Origin: an uncultured Parabacteroides sp. | GTDB taxonomy: Bacteria > Bacteroidota > Bacteroidia > Bacteroidales > Tannerellaceae | DNA length: 64,000 bases | NCBI GenBank assembly: GCA_949295065.1 | Contig: CASFJQ010000008.1 | Location: forward strand, 62,001-126,000 | Direction of reading: 5' to 3' | Shown here: positions 9,299-18,589 of the stretch, piece after piece | How the letters are laid out: each line of letters opens with the position of its first letter | How positions within the stretch are numbered: position 1 is the first letter of the stretch | Made by a program: the position numbers and the translations under genes | The notes under the pieces: generated by a model | Databases searched by the model: none | What the model saw: only the letters and a program-made list of their open reading frames with translations | Told to the model about the DNA's origin: nothing

Positions 9299-9359
9299 AG
9301 TTGACAAGGCAACAGAAGATAAGTTAGGATTTATTCAACCACAAACTTCCTTGTCAACT
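9299..9359. repeat. Dispersed AAGTTGACAAG / CTTGTCAACTT hairpin element
   Basis: AGTTGACAAGG (9299-9309) faces CCTTGTCAACT (9349-9359). It is followed by the recurring phrase TGTCCCTGAAGCCTTGTCAA. One of about ten such elements in the window, all at gene boundaries. Confidence 0.8.
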
Positions 9360-9390
9360 TGTCCCTGAAGCCTTGTCAACTTCAAATCAA

Positions 9391-10887
9391 TTACTTGTTA
9401 TATTCTTCCCATTTAACATTATGCATATCACCACTCTTCATAAATTCTTCGTGGAATGCGAAACAGCACTTCAAATTCTGAGGAGTGTGACCCTTGATAC
9501 CCATTTCAAGATATTCGTTCAACAATGGACGATAATCAGGATGAACACAATTGTCGATAATGCAACGAGCACGTTCGATAGGAGATTTACCACGCAAGTC
9601 AGCAACACCATATTCAGTGATGATAATCTTAACTGAGTGTTCGCTGTGGTCAAGGTGAGAAACCATTGGAACGAAAGCACTAATCTTACCATCCTTAGCA
9701 GTTGAAGGAGTAGTGAAGATTGACAACATTGCAGAACGAGTGAAATCACCAGAGCCACCGATACCGTTCATCATCTTAGTACCAGTAACGTGAGTTGAGT
9801 TGATGTTACCGAAAATATCAGCTTCCAAAGCAGTATTGATAGCAATAAGACCAAGACGGCGGGCAACTTCAGGGTTGTTGGAAATTTCCTGAGGACGCAA
9901 CAGAATCTTATCTTTGAAGAAATCAAGGTTAGCATAGATGTCACGGATAACTTCATTACTTACTGACAAAGAGCAACCGCTGGCAAACTTAACACGACCT
10001 TCTTTCATCAAACCGATAACAGCATCCTGAATAACCTCAGTGTAAACATTGAATGCAGGAATTTCTTCATTTTCACCCATGCAACCCAAAACTGCATTGG
10101 CAACATTTCCTACACCACTCTGCAGTGGAACAAATTCTTTAGGAAGACGGCCTTCACGAATTTCATTTACAAGGAAGTCAGCAACATTCTTACCGATAGC
10201 TAAAGTTACTTCATCCAGTGGAGCAAATGGTTTACCTTCGTTTGGTTCGCTAGTCTTAACAACACCGACAATCTTAGCCGGGTCAACTTTCACGTATGGC
10301 AAACCGATACGGTCTGAAGGCTGATATACCGGAATTTCCTTACGGCAAGGAGGATCAGCAGGTTCATAGATATCGTGCATACCACGGATTTCTTTCGGAT
10401 GACGGTCGTTCAACTCAATGATGATACGGTCTGCCATACGACAGATTGTTGGCAAAATACCTACGCCGCAAGTTGGAACGATTTCACCGTCTTCAGTTAC
10501 ATCAGCAGCCTCAACGATAGCTACATCCACCTTACCCAAGAAGCCATAACGCAAATCCTGAGCCAATTCAGAAAGGTGCATATCAAAATACTGAACTTCA
10601 CGAGCATTCAATGATGCACGCAAATCTTTACTTGACTGATATGGTGTACGGAATTTTATTGCTTTTGCACGAGCCAAAGCGCCATCAAGTTTATCTCCTG
10701 TTGAAGCACCTGTAAACATACCAATCTGGAAAGGATTTCCCTTTGCATGTTCTTCTTCTGCTTTCTTTGCAATTGCTCCCGGAACTACTTTTGGACATCC
10801 GGCAGGTGTAAAGCCGCTAAAACCTACGTTATCATTATGATGAACATAAGCTGCAGCTTCTTCAGCTGTTATAAATTTTAATGCCAT
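9391..10887 (-). CDS. Acetyl-CoA hydrolase / succinyl-CoA:acetate CoA-transferase family
   Basis: A 498-residue class I CoA-transferase of the Cat1/AarC/acetyl-CoA hydrolase group. Visible landmarks are the N-terminal GFSGFTPAGCPK, the GVGILPT loop and YTEVIQD, whose Glu284 is the probable catalytic residue that forms the glutamyl-CoA thioester. A GIGGSGDF glycine-rich stretch follows. In Bacteroidales this enzyme exchanges CoA between acetyl- or propionyl-CoA and succinate/acetate during fermentation. Sequence alone does not separate transferase from hydrolase; the intact Glu and glycine loops favour transferase activity. It is monocistronic, with its own promoter element and a shared terminator. 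Confidence 0.88.
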   Translation of the reverse strand: MALKFITAEEAAAYVHHNDNVGFSGFTPAGCPKVVPGAIAKKAEEEHAKGNPFQIGMFTGASTGDKLDGALARAKAIKFRTPYQSSKDLRASLNAREVQYFDMHLSELAQDLRYGFLGKVDVAIVEAADVTEDGEIVPTCGVGILPTICRMADRIIIELNDRHPKEIRGMHDIYEPADPPCRKEIPVYQPSDRIGLPYVKVDPAKIVGVVKTSEPNEGKPFAPLDEVTLAIGKNVADFLVNEIREGRLPKEFVPLQSGVGNVANAVLGCMGENEEIPAFNVYTEVIQDAVIGLMKEGRVKFASGCSLSVSNEVIRDIYANLDFFKDKILLRPQEISNNPEVARRLGLIAINTALEADIFGNINSTHVTGTKMMNGIGGSGDFTRSAMLSIFTTPSTAKDGKISAFVPMVSHLDHSEHSVKIIITEYGVADLRGKSPIERARCIIDNCVHPDYRPLLNEYLEMGIKGHTPQNLKCCFAFHEEFMKSGDMHNVKWEEYNK

Positions 10888-10936
10888 GATAATTAGTTTA
10901 TATTTTTAAGGTATTTAATTTACTCTTATTCTTGCG

Positions 10937-10944
10937 CAAACTTA
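10937..10944 (-). promoter_or_regulatory. Probable -7 element of the acetyl-CoA hydrolase gene
   Basis: TAAGTTTG on the minus strand fits TAnnTTTG and would give a leader of about 43 bases. I see no good -33 TTG at the normal spacing. Confidence 0.4.
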
Positions 10945-11199
10945 CACAAAAATATGATGAGTATAAATAGTTTTGCCATATTTTATTGAAAGCAAGCTAA
11001 AAATACGCCTTGTTAACTTGTCTCTGAAGCATTGTAAACTTTAAAGTTGAAGACTGATATACTCAAGTATATAAAAAACAATAACCTCCGAGTCCGGACA
11101 ATACCGAAAACGGAGGTAACTTCCGGAAAGATTATTAACAGAAGGGATTGTGATATTCTTCCGGAAAAAGCTCGGATATATTCCTGTTAAGAGCCGAAA
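10945..11199. other. Spacer between the sugar-transporter stop and acetyl-CoA hydrolase promoter
   Basis: Contains one TTGTTAAC/CTTGTCTCTGAAG repeat copy (11009-11040), an inverted ACCTCCG/CGGAGGT pair (11085-11117) and two TTCCGGAA copies 38 bases apart (11121 and 11159). No gene is visible. Confidence 0.5.
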
Positions 11200-12357
11200 T
11201 TAATTTTTATAATTACGAACTGAAGGAATCAGGGCAAACAAATAAATAACACCGACTGCCAAAACGGCAATAGCACCAACCTGTGACTGGCACCAATCAG
11301 AAACAACTCCCATTAACAAGGGGAAAACAGTTCCACCGAACAACCCCATAATCATTAGTCCTGAAACCTCGTTCTTTCGTCCCGGTAAGTGTAATAACGC
11401 ACGGGAGAACATCATAGAAAATATATTGGAATTACCCAAGCCTATCAAAGCTATACAAACATAGTGCGCCATAAGTGAATGGAAAGCAAATAAACCTATT
11501 ACGGCAGCAACCATCATCAATACACTTGCAGTGAATACGTGTTTCATTTCATAACGTGCAAGCAAGAATGCTCCGGAAAAACATCCTATTGTACGGAAAA
11601 GGAAATAAACACTTGTGGCATATCCTGCTCCTGTCAATGTCATGTCCAAACGCTCCATCAGAAGTTTCGGTGCAGTTGTGTTAATTCCCACATCTATACC
11701 TACATGGCAAACTATACCAAGGAAACAAAGCAGAATAACCTTTTCGGACAACAAAGAAAAACATTCAGCAAATGTTGAGCTTTCACCATTTTTCGAAGTA
11801 TCTTCTTCTATTTTAGTCATTCCAAGGAAGATAAAAGCAATAATTCCTATCACTAAAAATATAAGGAAAAGGATTTTCCAATCTCCGAACGAAACTGCTG
11901 CCCATCCTGCTATAATCGGCGCAAGGAATGAAGAAATTGCTTTCACAAACTGGCCCAACGTCAAAGAACTTGCCAGACGCTCACCGCTAACAATATTTGA
12001 CAACAGTGGATTGAGCGAAACCTGCATCAATGTATTTCCTATTCCCAAAAATGAGAAAGATATAAGCATTGAAACAAATGAATAATTCAGTAAAGGCAAT
12101 AACAAAGCCAAAACTGTAACTAAAAGACTAAGCAAAACCGTCTTGCGCTGTCCTATTCGGTTCATAAGCATTCCGGTTGGCACCGAAAATACAAGAAACC
12201 AGAAAAATACCATCGACGGAAACAGATTTGCCATAGTATCAGACAAGGCAAGATCCGCCTTAACATAGTTTGTGGCAATACCTACCAAATCCACGAAACC
12301 CATGGAAAAAAAGGCAAGCATTATTGGGGCTAATATTAGTATTGATTTATTGTTCAT
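11200..12357 (-). CDS. FHS-type MFS sugar transporter, probable fructose importer
   Basis: A 385-residue polytopic protein with about 12 predicted membrane helices. It has the MFS loop signature N-R-I-G-Q-R-K after helix 2 and resembles the FucP/GlcP-like fucose-hexose-H+ symporter group. It is the last gene of the minus-strand run sensor, GH32, fructokinase, transporter, and starts 27 bases after the fructokinase stop. That context makes fructose the likely substrate, in line with the inner-membrane monosaccharide importer of the Bacteroides thetaiotaomicron fructan locus. The short gap before its ATG is made of AAACTCAA-type octamers. Confidence 0.88.
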   Translation of the reverse strand: MNNKSILILAPIMLAFFSMGFVDLVGIATNYVKADLALSDTMANLFPSMVFFWFLVFSVPTGMLMNRIGQRKTVLLSLLVTVLALLLPLLNYSFVSMLISFSFLGIGNTLMQVSLNPLLSNIVSGERLASSLTLGQFVKAISSFLAPIIAGWAAVSFGDWKILFLIFLVIGIIAFIFLGMTKIEEDTSKNGESSTFAECFSLLSEKVILLCFLGIVCHVGIDVGINTTAPKLLMERLDMTLTGAGYATSVYFLFRTIGCFSGAFLLARYEMKHVFTASVLMMVAAVIGLFAFHSLMAHYVCIALIGLGNSNIFSMMFSRALLHLPGRKNEVSGLMIMGLFGGTVFPLLMGVVSDWCQSQVGAIAVLAVGVIYLFALIPSVRNYKN

Positions 12358-12384
12358 ACTATTTGAGTTTATAAGTTTTTGAGT

Positions 12385-13242
12385 TTAATACTCCGGCCAC
12401 GCACCTTCCTTCGTACATACAAATGCAGCAGTTTCAACAGCACACTGATGAGCCTCTTTCAATGATTTTCCGCTAAGGATTGAATATACAAAGGCTCCTG
12501 AGAAAGAATCACCTGCACCAACTGTATCGGCAACCTCAACTTTCGGAGTATTGATTGTTGATTTTTCGTCAGCTGAATAGATTGTGCTGTAACGGCTTCC
12601 GGCTGTAAGTACAAGATATTTCAAATTATATTCTTCCATGATACGGCGGCAACATGTGTCTTCATCTCCTTCCAAATTGAACATCGGACGGAACATCTCC
12701 AATTCTTCATCGTTCAACTTAAACACATTAGCCTGTTGAAGCAATTCTTTAATCAACTCTTCTGAATAATATTTCTGACGTATATTGATATCAAAGAAAC
12801 GTAATGCTGATTCAGGAACATATGAAAGCAATGTATTAAGAGTCTTTCTTGATTCAGAACTCCGCTGTGCCAAAGTTCCGAAACAAATAGCGTCTGCTTT
12901 CTTTACTGTATTTATGGCTTCCTCAGTCAAAGGGATATGATCCCAGGCAACACCTTCAACAATATTATATGTTGGAATGCCATTGTTCAGTTCCACAAGA
13001 ACTGTACCTGTAGGATAATCAACTGTTGCTATGCAATGATCTATTCCGTTTTTATCCAGTTCCTGAAGTATTTCTGTTCCGGCAAGGTCGTTACCGACAG
13101 CACTTATTGCGTAACCTTCAGCACCAAGCTGAGTTGCATGATAAACAAAGTTAACCGGAGCACCGCCGGCTCTTTTTCCTGTAGGCAAAACATCCCACAG
13201 CAATTCGCCAATACCAACTATTACAGGTTTATTATTTTCCAT
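12385..13242 (-). CDS. Fructokinase, PfkB/ribokinase family
   Basis: A 285-residue sugar kinase. The N-terminal GGAPVNF substrate-binding stretch and the C-terminal signature TVGAGDSFSGAFV are present, with catalytic Asp245. The family uses ATP to phosphorylate a furanose hydroxymethyl group. Placement 28 bases after a GH32 gene and upstream of a hexose importer points to fructose, giving fructose 6-phosphate. It is cytoplasmic and feeds glycolysis. Bacteroides fructan loci carry the same kinase-importer pair. Confidence 0.92.
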   Translation of the reverse strand: MENNKPVIVGIGELLWDVLPTGKRAGGAPVNFVYHATQLGAEGYAISAVGNDLAGTEILQELDKNGIDHCIATVDYPTGTVLVELNNGIPTYNIVEGVAWDHIPLTEEAINTVKKADAICFGTLAQRSSESRKTLNTLLSYVPESALRFFDINIRQKYYSEELIKELLQQANVFKLNDEELEMFRPMFNLEGDEDTCCRRIMEEYNLKYLVLTAGSRYSTIYSADEKSTINTPKVEVADTVGAGDSFSGAFVYSILSGKSLKEAHQCAVETAAFVCTKEGAWPEY

Positions 13243-13270
13243 TTTTATATTGATTTATTGTTTTCTTATA

Positions 13271-15139
13271 TTAAATGCCCAATCCGTAAACCTCAGCAGA
13301 TTCAACTTCAAAAGTTCCGCCTTCACCGAAAAACTCCCATTGATTATATGGTTCTGTCGGGAAAACAAGATTTGTCATAGCAACCTTTCCTCCATTAAGG
13401 AATATCTCAACAGAGCATTTATCAACAAATATTCTGAAATCGTATTTCTTGTCAGCAGGAAGTTTTCCCCATGTTGCCAAAGCAAAATCATTTACATAAT
13501 TGATTGCATTAGTCTTTCTGTTATCATGATTTTCCTTTGCATGCGGAGCACTCTTTTCTCCAAAATCCACCAAGCCACTGTTCACCCTGTCCATAACAAG
13601 TTTTTTATCTGCAAGGTCAAGATATATTTTTACATTCTCACCTTTGGAATTCTTCAAAGTAAATCCGGCTTTCTTTGCATTCATTGGATTAATGGAAAGA
13701 TTCAACTCATATGTACCTTTATTATCGGCAATCAACTCGCCTGCATCATGTTTGCCGTCAACCTTGAAAGCTCCCAGTTTGTTTGAAGTGCCGTTCCTCA
13801 ATGCTGATACTTCATCAACAGGAGACGATGCCATATATATTTGACCGCCTTCTGAATAAAGGCTAAGTTCACGCGGCAAACCTTGAGCACTGCGGAACTG
13901 TTTAGTAGGCACCACATTCGCATATTGCCAGTTCGACATCCACGGCATAGCAATCACACGGTCACCGGTATTTGAGAAAGTCACTGTAGCATAATGGTCT
14001 TTTCCCCAGTCCATCCATTTAGTCACATCTTTCGGGGTGTCGCAAGTAAATTTCGTTCCATCGAAATCTCCTACAAAATATTCGGTTGCAGAACCTCCAA
14101 ACAAACATCCGGGATTGATATTCACAATCATCACCCATTTCTTCTTGTCGGGATTACCGTCAACAGGCAATTCAAAAAAGTCCGGACACTCAAACTGGTT
14201 TGGCTGCACACCATAACCTTCACCGAAACCGCTCATATAAGTCCAGTCTTTCAAGTCGGCAGAAGAATAGAAACGCATTTCCTTGTCTGCCGAAACAATC
14301 ATCACCCATTTCTTCTGCGGTTCATACCAGAACACTTTCGGGTCGCGGAAATCACGCAAGCCATCAAAAGGAGTAAGGATAGGATTCTGCTCATATTTAG
14401 TGAAAGTTCGTCCATTATCTTTGCTATATGCAAGACATTGTATTTGTCCGTTCTTATCGCTTGCAGAAGTGTAGAATGCTACAATTGCGCCTTCTCCAAA
14501 TCCGGCTGTATTATTTATATCCACAACAGAACTTCCTGAAAAGATATGTCCCATTGTATCTCTTTCCAAAGCTACCGGTTGTTCTTCCCAATTCACCAGG
14601 TCACGGCTTACAGTATGTCCCCAATGCATATTTCCCCACATTGAGCCATAAGGATTATACTGATAAAACAAATGATATTCGCCATCTTTATAAACCATTC
14701 CGTTCGGGTCGTTCATCCAACCATATGAAGGTGTAAAATGATAAACCGGACGATAAGGTTCAATATTGTCAATATTAAATGTATCGCTAAGGCTTATTTC
14801 ATTCCAAGCTATACATTCTTTATCAATATTACTTATGCGCAATGCTACTTCTTTGCCTTGGGGAAGTTCGAAAGGCACAAAATAATCAACCTTATTCCGT
14901 GCCAGACGAATATCCATATCAACCTCGCCTGTTTCCTCTCCAAGCAAGCATACTTTAGTTTCACCGGCACTTTCCTCCACCGGCAATAATATATATCTCG
15001 TAGGGTTATTTATGGAAATAACGGCTTTGTCATCGGACAACCAATCTACTTTATAAGAAGATTTATCCGACGAAGTACAAGATACAGTTAAACAAAGTGC
15101 AAACAGACCTAAAAGTCCATAATCTGAAATTCGTGCCAT
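13271..15139 (-). CDS. GH32 fructan hydrolase lipoprotein (levanase/inulinase/invertase type)
   Basis: A 622-residue lipoprotein. The chosen ATG at 15139 gives a signal peptide with lipobox TVSC; codons upstream of it come from spacer DNA. After an N-terminal beta domain (about 25-125), the five-bladed propeller carries all three GH32 catalytic motifs: WMNDPNG with nucleophile Asp144, RDP with Asp266, and ECPD with acid-base Glu317. A C-terminal beta-sandwich (from about 480) completes the fold. It hydrolyses beta-fructosides; exo- versus endo-action and levan versus inulin preference cannot be read from sequence. The lipid anchor puts it on the periplasmic or surface side of a membrane, upstream of importer and kinase. 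Confidence 0.93.
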   Translation of the reverse strand: MARISDYGLLGLFALCLTVSCTSSDKSSYKVDWLSDDKAVISINNPTRYILLPVEESAGETKVCLLGEETGEVDMDIRLARNKVDYFVPFELPQGKEVALRISNIDKECIAWNEISLSDTFNIDNIEPYRPVYHFTPSYGWMNDPNGMVYKDGEYHLFYQYNPYGSMWGNMHWGHTVSRDLVNWEEQPVALERDTMGHIFSGSSVVDINNTAGFGEGAIVAFYTSASDKNGQIQCLAYSKDNGRTFTKYEQNPILTPFDGLRDFRDPKVFWYEPQKKWVMIVSADKEMRFYSSADLKDWTYMSGFGEGYGVQPNQFECPDFFELPVDGNPDKKKWVMIVNINPGCLFGGSATEYFVGDFDGTKFTCDTPKDVTKWMDWGKDHYATVTFSNTGDRVIAMPWMSNWQYANVVPTKQFRSAQGLPRELSLYSEGGQIYMASSPVDEVSALRNGTSNKLGAFKVDGKHDAGELIADNKGTYELNLSINPMNAKKAGFTLKNSKGENVKIYLDLADKKLVMDRVNSGLVDFGEKSAPHAKENHDNRKTNAINYVNDFALATWGKLPADKKYDFRIFVDKCSVEIFLNGGKVAMTNLVFPTEPYNQWEFFGEGGTFEVESAEVYGLGI

Positions 15140-15197
15140 AATAAATGATATAAGATTTAATTCAAGTTTCGCAAGCTCAACTTTCAGAAAACAAGTT

Positions 15198-15270
15198 GAC
15201 AAGTTAACGAGTTGACAAGATTTTTAAACATAGAGTCACATAGTATAATAATTCTCCTTGTTAACTTGTC
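15198..15270. repeat. Dispersed hairpin element in the GH32 upstream spacer
   Basis: GACAAGTTAACGAG (15198-15211) faces CTTGTTAACTTGTC (15257-15270) with one mismatch. A further copy of the CAGAGACAAGTTGACAAGG phrase lies in inverse orientation at 15587-15606, so the spacer from 15259 to 15612 is itself bounded by inverted copies. Confidence 0.7.
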
Positions 15271-15291
15271 TCTGATGCCTTGTTTATTTAA

Positions 15292-15412
15292 CGTAAGTTC
15301 GACGAATTCTGAACTACCTATTTATCAAGGCTGAAAGCCTTAATATTATGTCCTTTTCCCGGAACAATCCATTCTCCAAATCTGTTAGCATTTTTAATTC
15401 GTCGAACTCACG
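15292..15412. mobile_element. Small MITE-like element with terminal inverted repeats
   Basis: AACGTAAGTTCGACGAATT (15290-15308) and AATTCGTCGAACTCACGTT (15396-15414) are inverted repeats matching at 18 of 19 bases. The 8-base sequence TTATTTAA occurs directly at both outer edges (15284-15291 and 15413-15420), as expected for a target duplication; some of this could be chance. The interior holds the small hairpin AAGGCTGAAAGCCTT and no ORF. A related end (GTGAGTTCGACAAATT) and the same interior hairpin motif occur near 50125-50210. Confidence 0.6.
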
Positions 15413-15693
15413 TTATTTAAAGTTGAACAACCAACTTAAAAATTTAAGCTATACAAATGTATCAGCTATAGCTTTAAATGGCTATAACAAATGAAACAAA
15501 GTGTATAACATTTGTATCATAAATGGTAAATGATTGAGGTTTAGAAGTTAAGGAATCACTAAATGTTATTAAACAGATTAAATCAAGGCATCAGAGACAA
15601 GTTGACAAGGCTACAGATTCTTAAGTTTTTATTTTATATTAAATTATTCTCTGTGTTTCCAAGAACTCTGTGATCAATATTAAAATTCAACTT

Positions 15694-18408
15694 TCAATTC
15701 AACAATTCCGTCGGTGTCTTTCCATATACAACTCTGAAACATTTGGTAAAATAGGCCGGAGAAGAAAAACCGCAATTATAAGCTATTTCACTAATGGTAT
15801 ATTTGTTCTGGCGCAACATATTCATCGCTTTTTCCAAACGATAATTCCTTAATGATTCTACCGGGGAAAGTCCGGTCAGTTCCTTAACCCTGCGGTAAAG
15901 ATGACCACGGGATAAGGCAAGTTCGTCGCTCAGCTTCTCTACTCCGAAATCCGAATCCGAATAAAAAGCTTCAAGTTTCTGCATATACTGGCGAAGGAAC
16001 AATTCATCTGCCGTAAGCATATCGTCCGGACGATTATCTTCTTCCGTCTGAGACTTAACCAGCTCTTCAAAATTCCTTTTCCACTTTTTCCTTTCCTCAA
16101 TAAGCGATGCAATACGAACTTTAAGATAATTAATATGGAAAGGTTTCTGTATATAACCGTCGGCTCCTTCCGATATTCCATGAATCTGCTGTTTTACATC
16201 AGTCAAAGCCGTAAGCAAAAGGACAGGAATATGTGCCGTCGCCTCTTCTCTTTTTATGCGTCGGCACAGCTCAAAGCCATTCATTCCGGGCATCATTACG
16301 TCGCTCAACACTAATGATACATTCTGAGATGACAAAACAGAAAGAGCTTCTTCTCCATTTGAAGCCGTGAGAATATTGAAATTAGCCGACAATTCCTTTG
16401 CCAGGAATCCCCGAACCTCATCCTCATCGTCAACAATAAGTATTTGTTCATCATAAACGGCAGAAAGAATACGGTTTGCCTCATCAGAGTCAAGAGACAA
16501 AACTTCGGCAGCCTGCTGCGAAGCACTGTTAATCTCTATTTCGTCCTGATTGAGATGCGCGTTGCCTTTCTTCAGGCTTATGGTAAAGCGTGTTTTCACT
16601 CCAGGCTCACTCTCTACGCTTATATTACCACAATGCCTGCCTACATATTCCTTCACCAGATAAAGCCCTATTCCGCTTCCGCTCCTGTTGTCTCCTGTTC
16701 GGAAACGCTCGAATATCGAATCAAGACAATCCGGCTCAATTCCTTTTCCTGTATCCTCAACTGTGATGGAAAAATCATCACCCACGGTTAGTCCCAGTGT
16801 TATACAGCCGTATTCCGGAGTAAACTTGAAAGCATTCGACAACAAATTGATAATGACTTTCTCCATCTTGTCACGGTCAATAAACGCCTCGCATTTCTCA
16901 TCCGGACAAACAAAATCGTAAGTAATATGACGGATGGAAGCCATACCGTCGAAATATCCTTTTATCTCCTGAAGGAAAGCAACAAGATTCACCGGGACAA
17001 AATGCCATTTCTCGTCAGCTCCGCTTTCCAAACGCTGGAAATCCAAAACCTGATTGATAACTCTCAACAAACGTGACGCGTTCCGATATACCAACTTTAT
17101 ATCTTTTTCATAGTCTGTTCCTTTTGTCTTGGATTGTAATTGCTCCAATGGAGACAAAATAAGAGTCAAAGGAGTGCGCACTTCATGTGAAACATCGGTG
17201 AAAAGCCGTAATTTCTGAGCCGTTACTTCCTTTATTTCCGCATTCAGAGATATAAGTTTTCTGTTCTGCTCCTCTTCTTTTTCGTTTCTTGCCAGAAGTT
17301 CACGATTAATGCGCGTCATCCTATTGTTCATAAGATAGACATAAATAAGTGATATAGCAGAGAAAGCTGTCAAAAGAGAAATAAGCCCCAATGAGTTCTG
17401 AAGGAATTCATATTTACTGAGCAATTGATTATTTTTCTCACGCTGCTCCATTATTCGTTCCTGATAATTCTTTCTCTGATGGTTCTGAAGCAACATAGTC
17501 TGAGCAGCATCCTTATCTATAGTTGTAGTGTAAAGAGGTATTTCCTTGGGAACTGACTCGCCGCGCAAAATCTGAATGGCTGTTCTTATCACCTGCTCTC
17601 CACCCGTAGGATAAAGGAACGACACATCAATCTGTCCTTTCTGTAATGCATTAAGTCCGGTGTTGGTAACAGCATCCACTCCCATCACCATCACAGGACG
17701 TGATATTTTCTTTTCCTGCATCACTTCACGGGCTGCTATTGCCATCATATCATTGTGGGCATAAACTATATCAACAATATTCCATGAAGAATACTGGGAC
17801 AAAGCTTTCCGTGCATCTTCATAAAGCCAATTACCATTTACGGAATCACACATGATATCGCGTCTTCCTGACAAAGAAGAAACAAATCCCAAATGACGCT
17901 CCATAGCCGGCGAAGAACCGGGCAATCCCCAAATCTCCAGAACTCTCCCATCTTCCGGCAGATTTGACACAGCAAAGCGTCCGGCTAATTCTCCAATTTT
18001 CCGATTGTCCGCTCCAATGAATGTGGTATAGTTGTCGGTATTTACTCTACGGTCCGTAATGATTGTCGGTATTCCTGCCTGATAAGCCTCATCAACAACA
18101 CCGGAAAGAGGCTCCGATTCGAAAGGCGAAACTACAAGTACATCCACACCACGGCTTATAAGCTCCCGTATCTGGCTAATCTGCTCCTCGCTGTTGCTAT
18201 GCGCATCCCGAACTTCTATCTTCAAAGAATCATAGTTTGCCGCCTCAATCATCACTTCCTGTATCATTGTTTCTCTCCATTCATCATTTGTCATGCACTG
18301 CGATATGCCAATCACGTATGAACGCTGGGGCACAGAATCGCAACCTGCCAGCATAATGGAAGCCAACAAGGTAAAGAAAAACAACCGGAATGAAGAAAAT
18401 ACTCTCAT
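15694..18408 (-). CDS. Hybrid two-component system regulator with sugar-binding sensor (fructose-type)
   Basis: A 904-residue single-chain sensor and regulator. Order: signal with LAGC (about 1-22), a periplasmic-binding-protein domain of the LacI/ribose-binding type (about 30-310), one membrane helix (about 337-358), HisKA with FTDVSHEVRTP and phospho-His408, HATPase with N and G boxes (SNAFKF, DTGKGIEP, GSGIGLYLV), receiver with phospho-Asp703 in LSDVMMPG, then an AraC-type HTH at the C-terminus. A PBP-type sensor rather than a Reg_prop propeller is the architecture of the Bacteroides thetaiotaomicron fructose sensor BT1754, which binds fructose directly. It heads the GH32, fructokinase, importer run and presumably activates it. 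The lipobox in front of a transmembrane regulator is unusual and may be a normal signal anchor that only looks like one. Confidence 0.92.
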   Translation of the reverse strand: MRVFSSFRLFFFTLLASIMLAGCDSVPQRSYVIGISQCMTNDEWRETMIQEVMIEAANYDSLKIEVRDAHSNSEEQISQIRELISRGVDVLVVSPFESEPLSGVVDEAYQAGIPTIITDRRVNTDNYTTFIGADNRKIGELAGRFAVSNLPEDGRVLEIWGLPGSSPAMERHLGFVSSLSGRRDIMCDSVNGNWLYEDARKALSQYSSWNIVDIVYAHNDMMAIAAREVMQEKKISRPVMVMGVDAVTNTGLNALQKGQIDVSFLYPTGGEQVIRTAIQILRGESVPKEIPLYTTTIDKDAAQTMLLQNHQRKNYQERIMEQREKNNQLLSKYEFLQNSLGLISLLTAFSAISLIYVYLMNNRMTRINRELLARNEKEEEQNRKLISLNAEIKEVTAQKLRLFTDVSHEVRTPLTLILSPLEQLQSKTKGTDYEKDIKLVYRNASRLLRVINQVLDFQRLESGADEKWHFVPVNLVAFLQEIKGYFDGMASIRHITYDFVCPDEKCEAFIDRDKMEKVIINLLSNAFKFTPEYGCITLGLTVGDDFSITVEDTGKGIEPDCLDSIFERFRTGDNRSGSGIGLYLVKEYVGRHCGNISVESEPGVKTRFTISLKKGNAHLNQDEIEINSASQQAAEVLSLDSDEANRILSAVYDEQILIVDDEDEVRGFLAKELSANFNILTASNGEEALSVLSSQNVSLVLSDVMMPGMNGFELCRRIKREEATAHIPVLLLTALTDVKQQIHGISEGADGYIQKPFHINYLKVRIASLIEERKKWKRNFEELVKSQTEEDNRPDDMLTADELFLRQYMQKLEAFYSDSDFGVEKLSDELALSRGHLYRRVKELTGLSPVESLRNYRLEKAMNMLRQNKYTISEIAYNCGFSSPAYFTKCFRVVYGKTPTELLN

Positions 18409-18423
18409 ACAGAAAAATAAGAT

Positions 18424-18557
18424 TTAGTTGACGAGGGAACGAGGGGACAAGTTGACGAGTTGACGAGTTAACAAGAATATAGCAAAGTCCCTATTTAACT
18501 ACTTGACTACTTGACTACTTAACTACTTGACTACTTAACTACTTAACTACTTAACTC
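18424..18557 (-). repeat. Composite octamer spacer between permease stop and hybrid-sensor start
   Basis: In mRNA (minus) sense: eight or so TTAAGTAG/TCAAGTAG units, then a short link, then TTGTTAAC/TCGTCAAC units, ending a few bases before the sensor ATG. Same order and polarity as the spacers at 37616-37736 and 47937-48181. Confidence 0.8.
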
Positions 18558-18589
18558 CCCAGAAACACAGCCCCAATTCATATCATCCA

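Noticed and set aside
11200..18408. SusC/SusD genes within the fructan locus
   Set aside because: Every long frame in this span is accounted for by the four genes; no TonB-dependent receptor is present.
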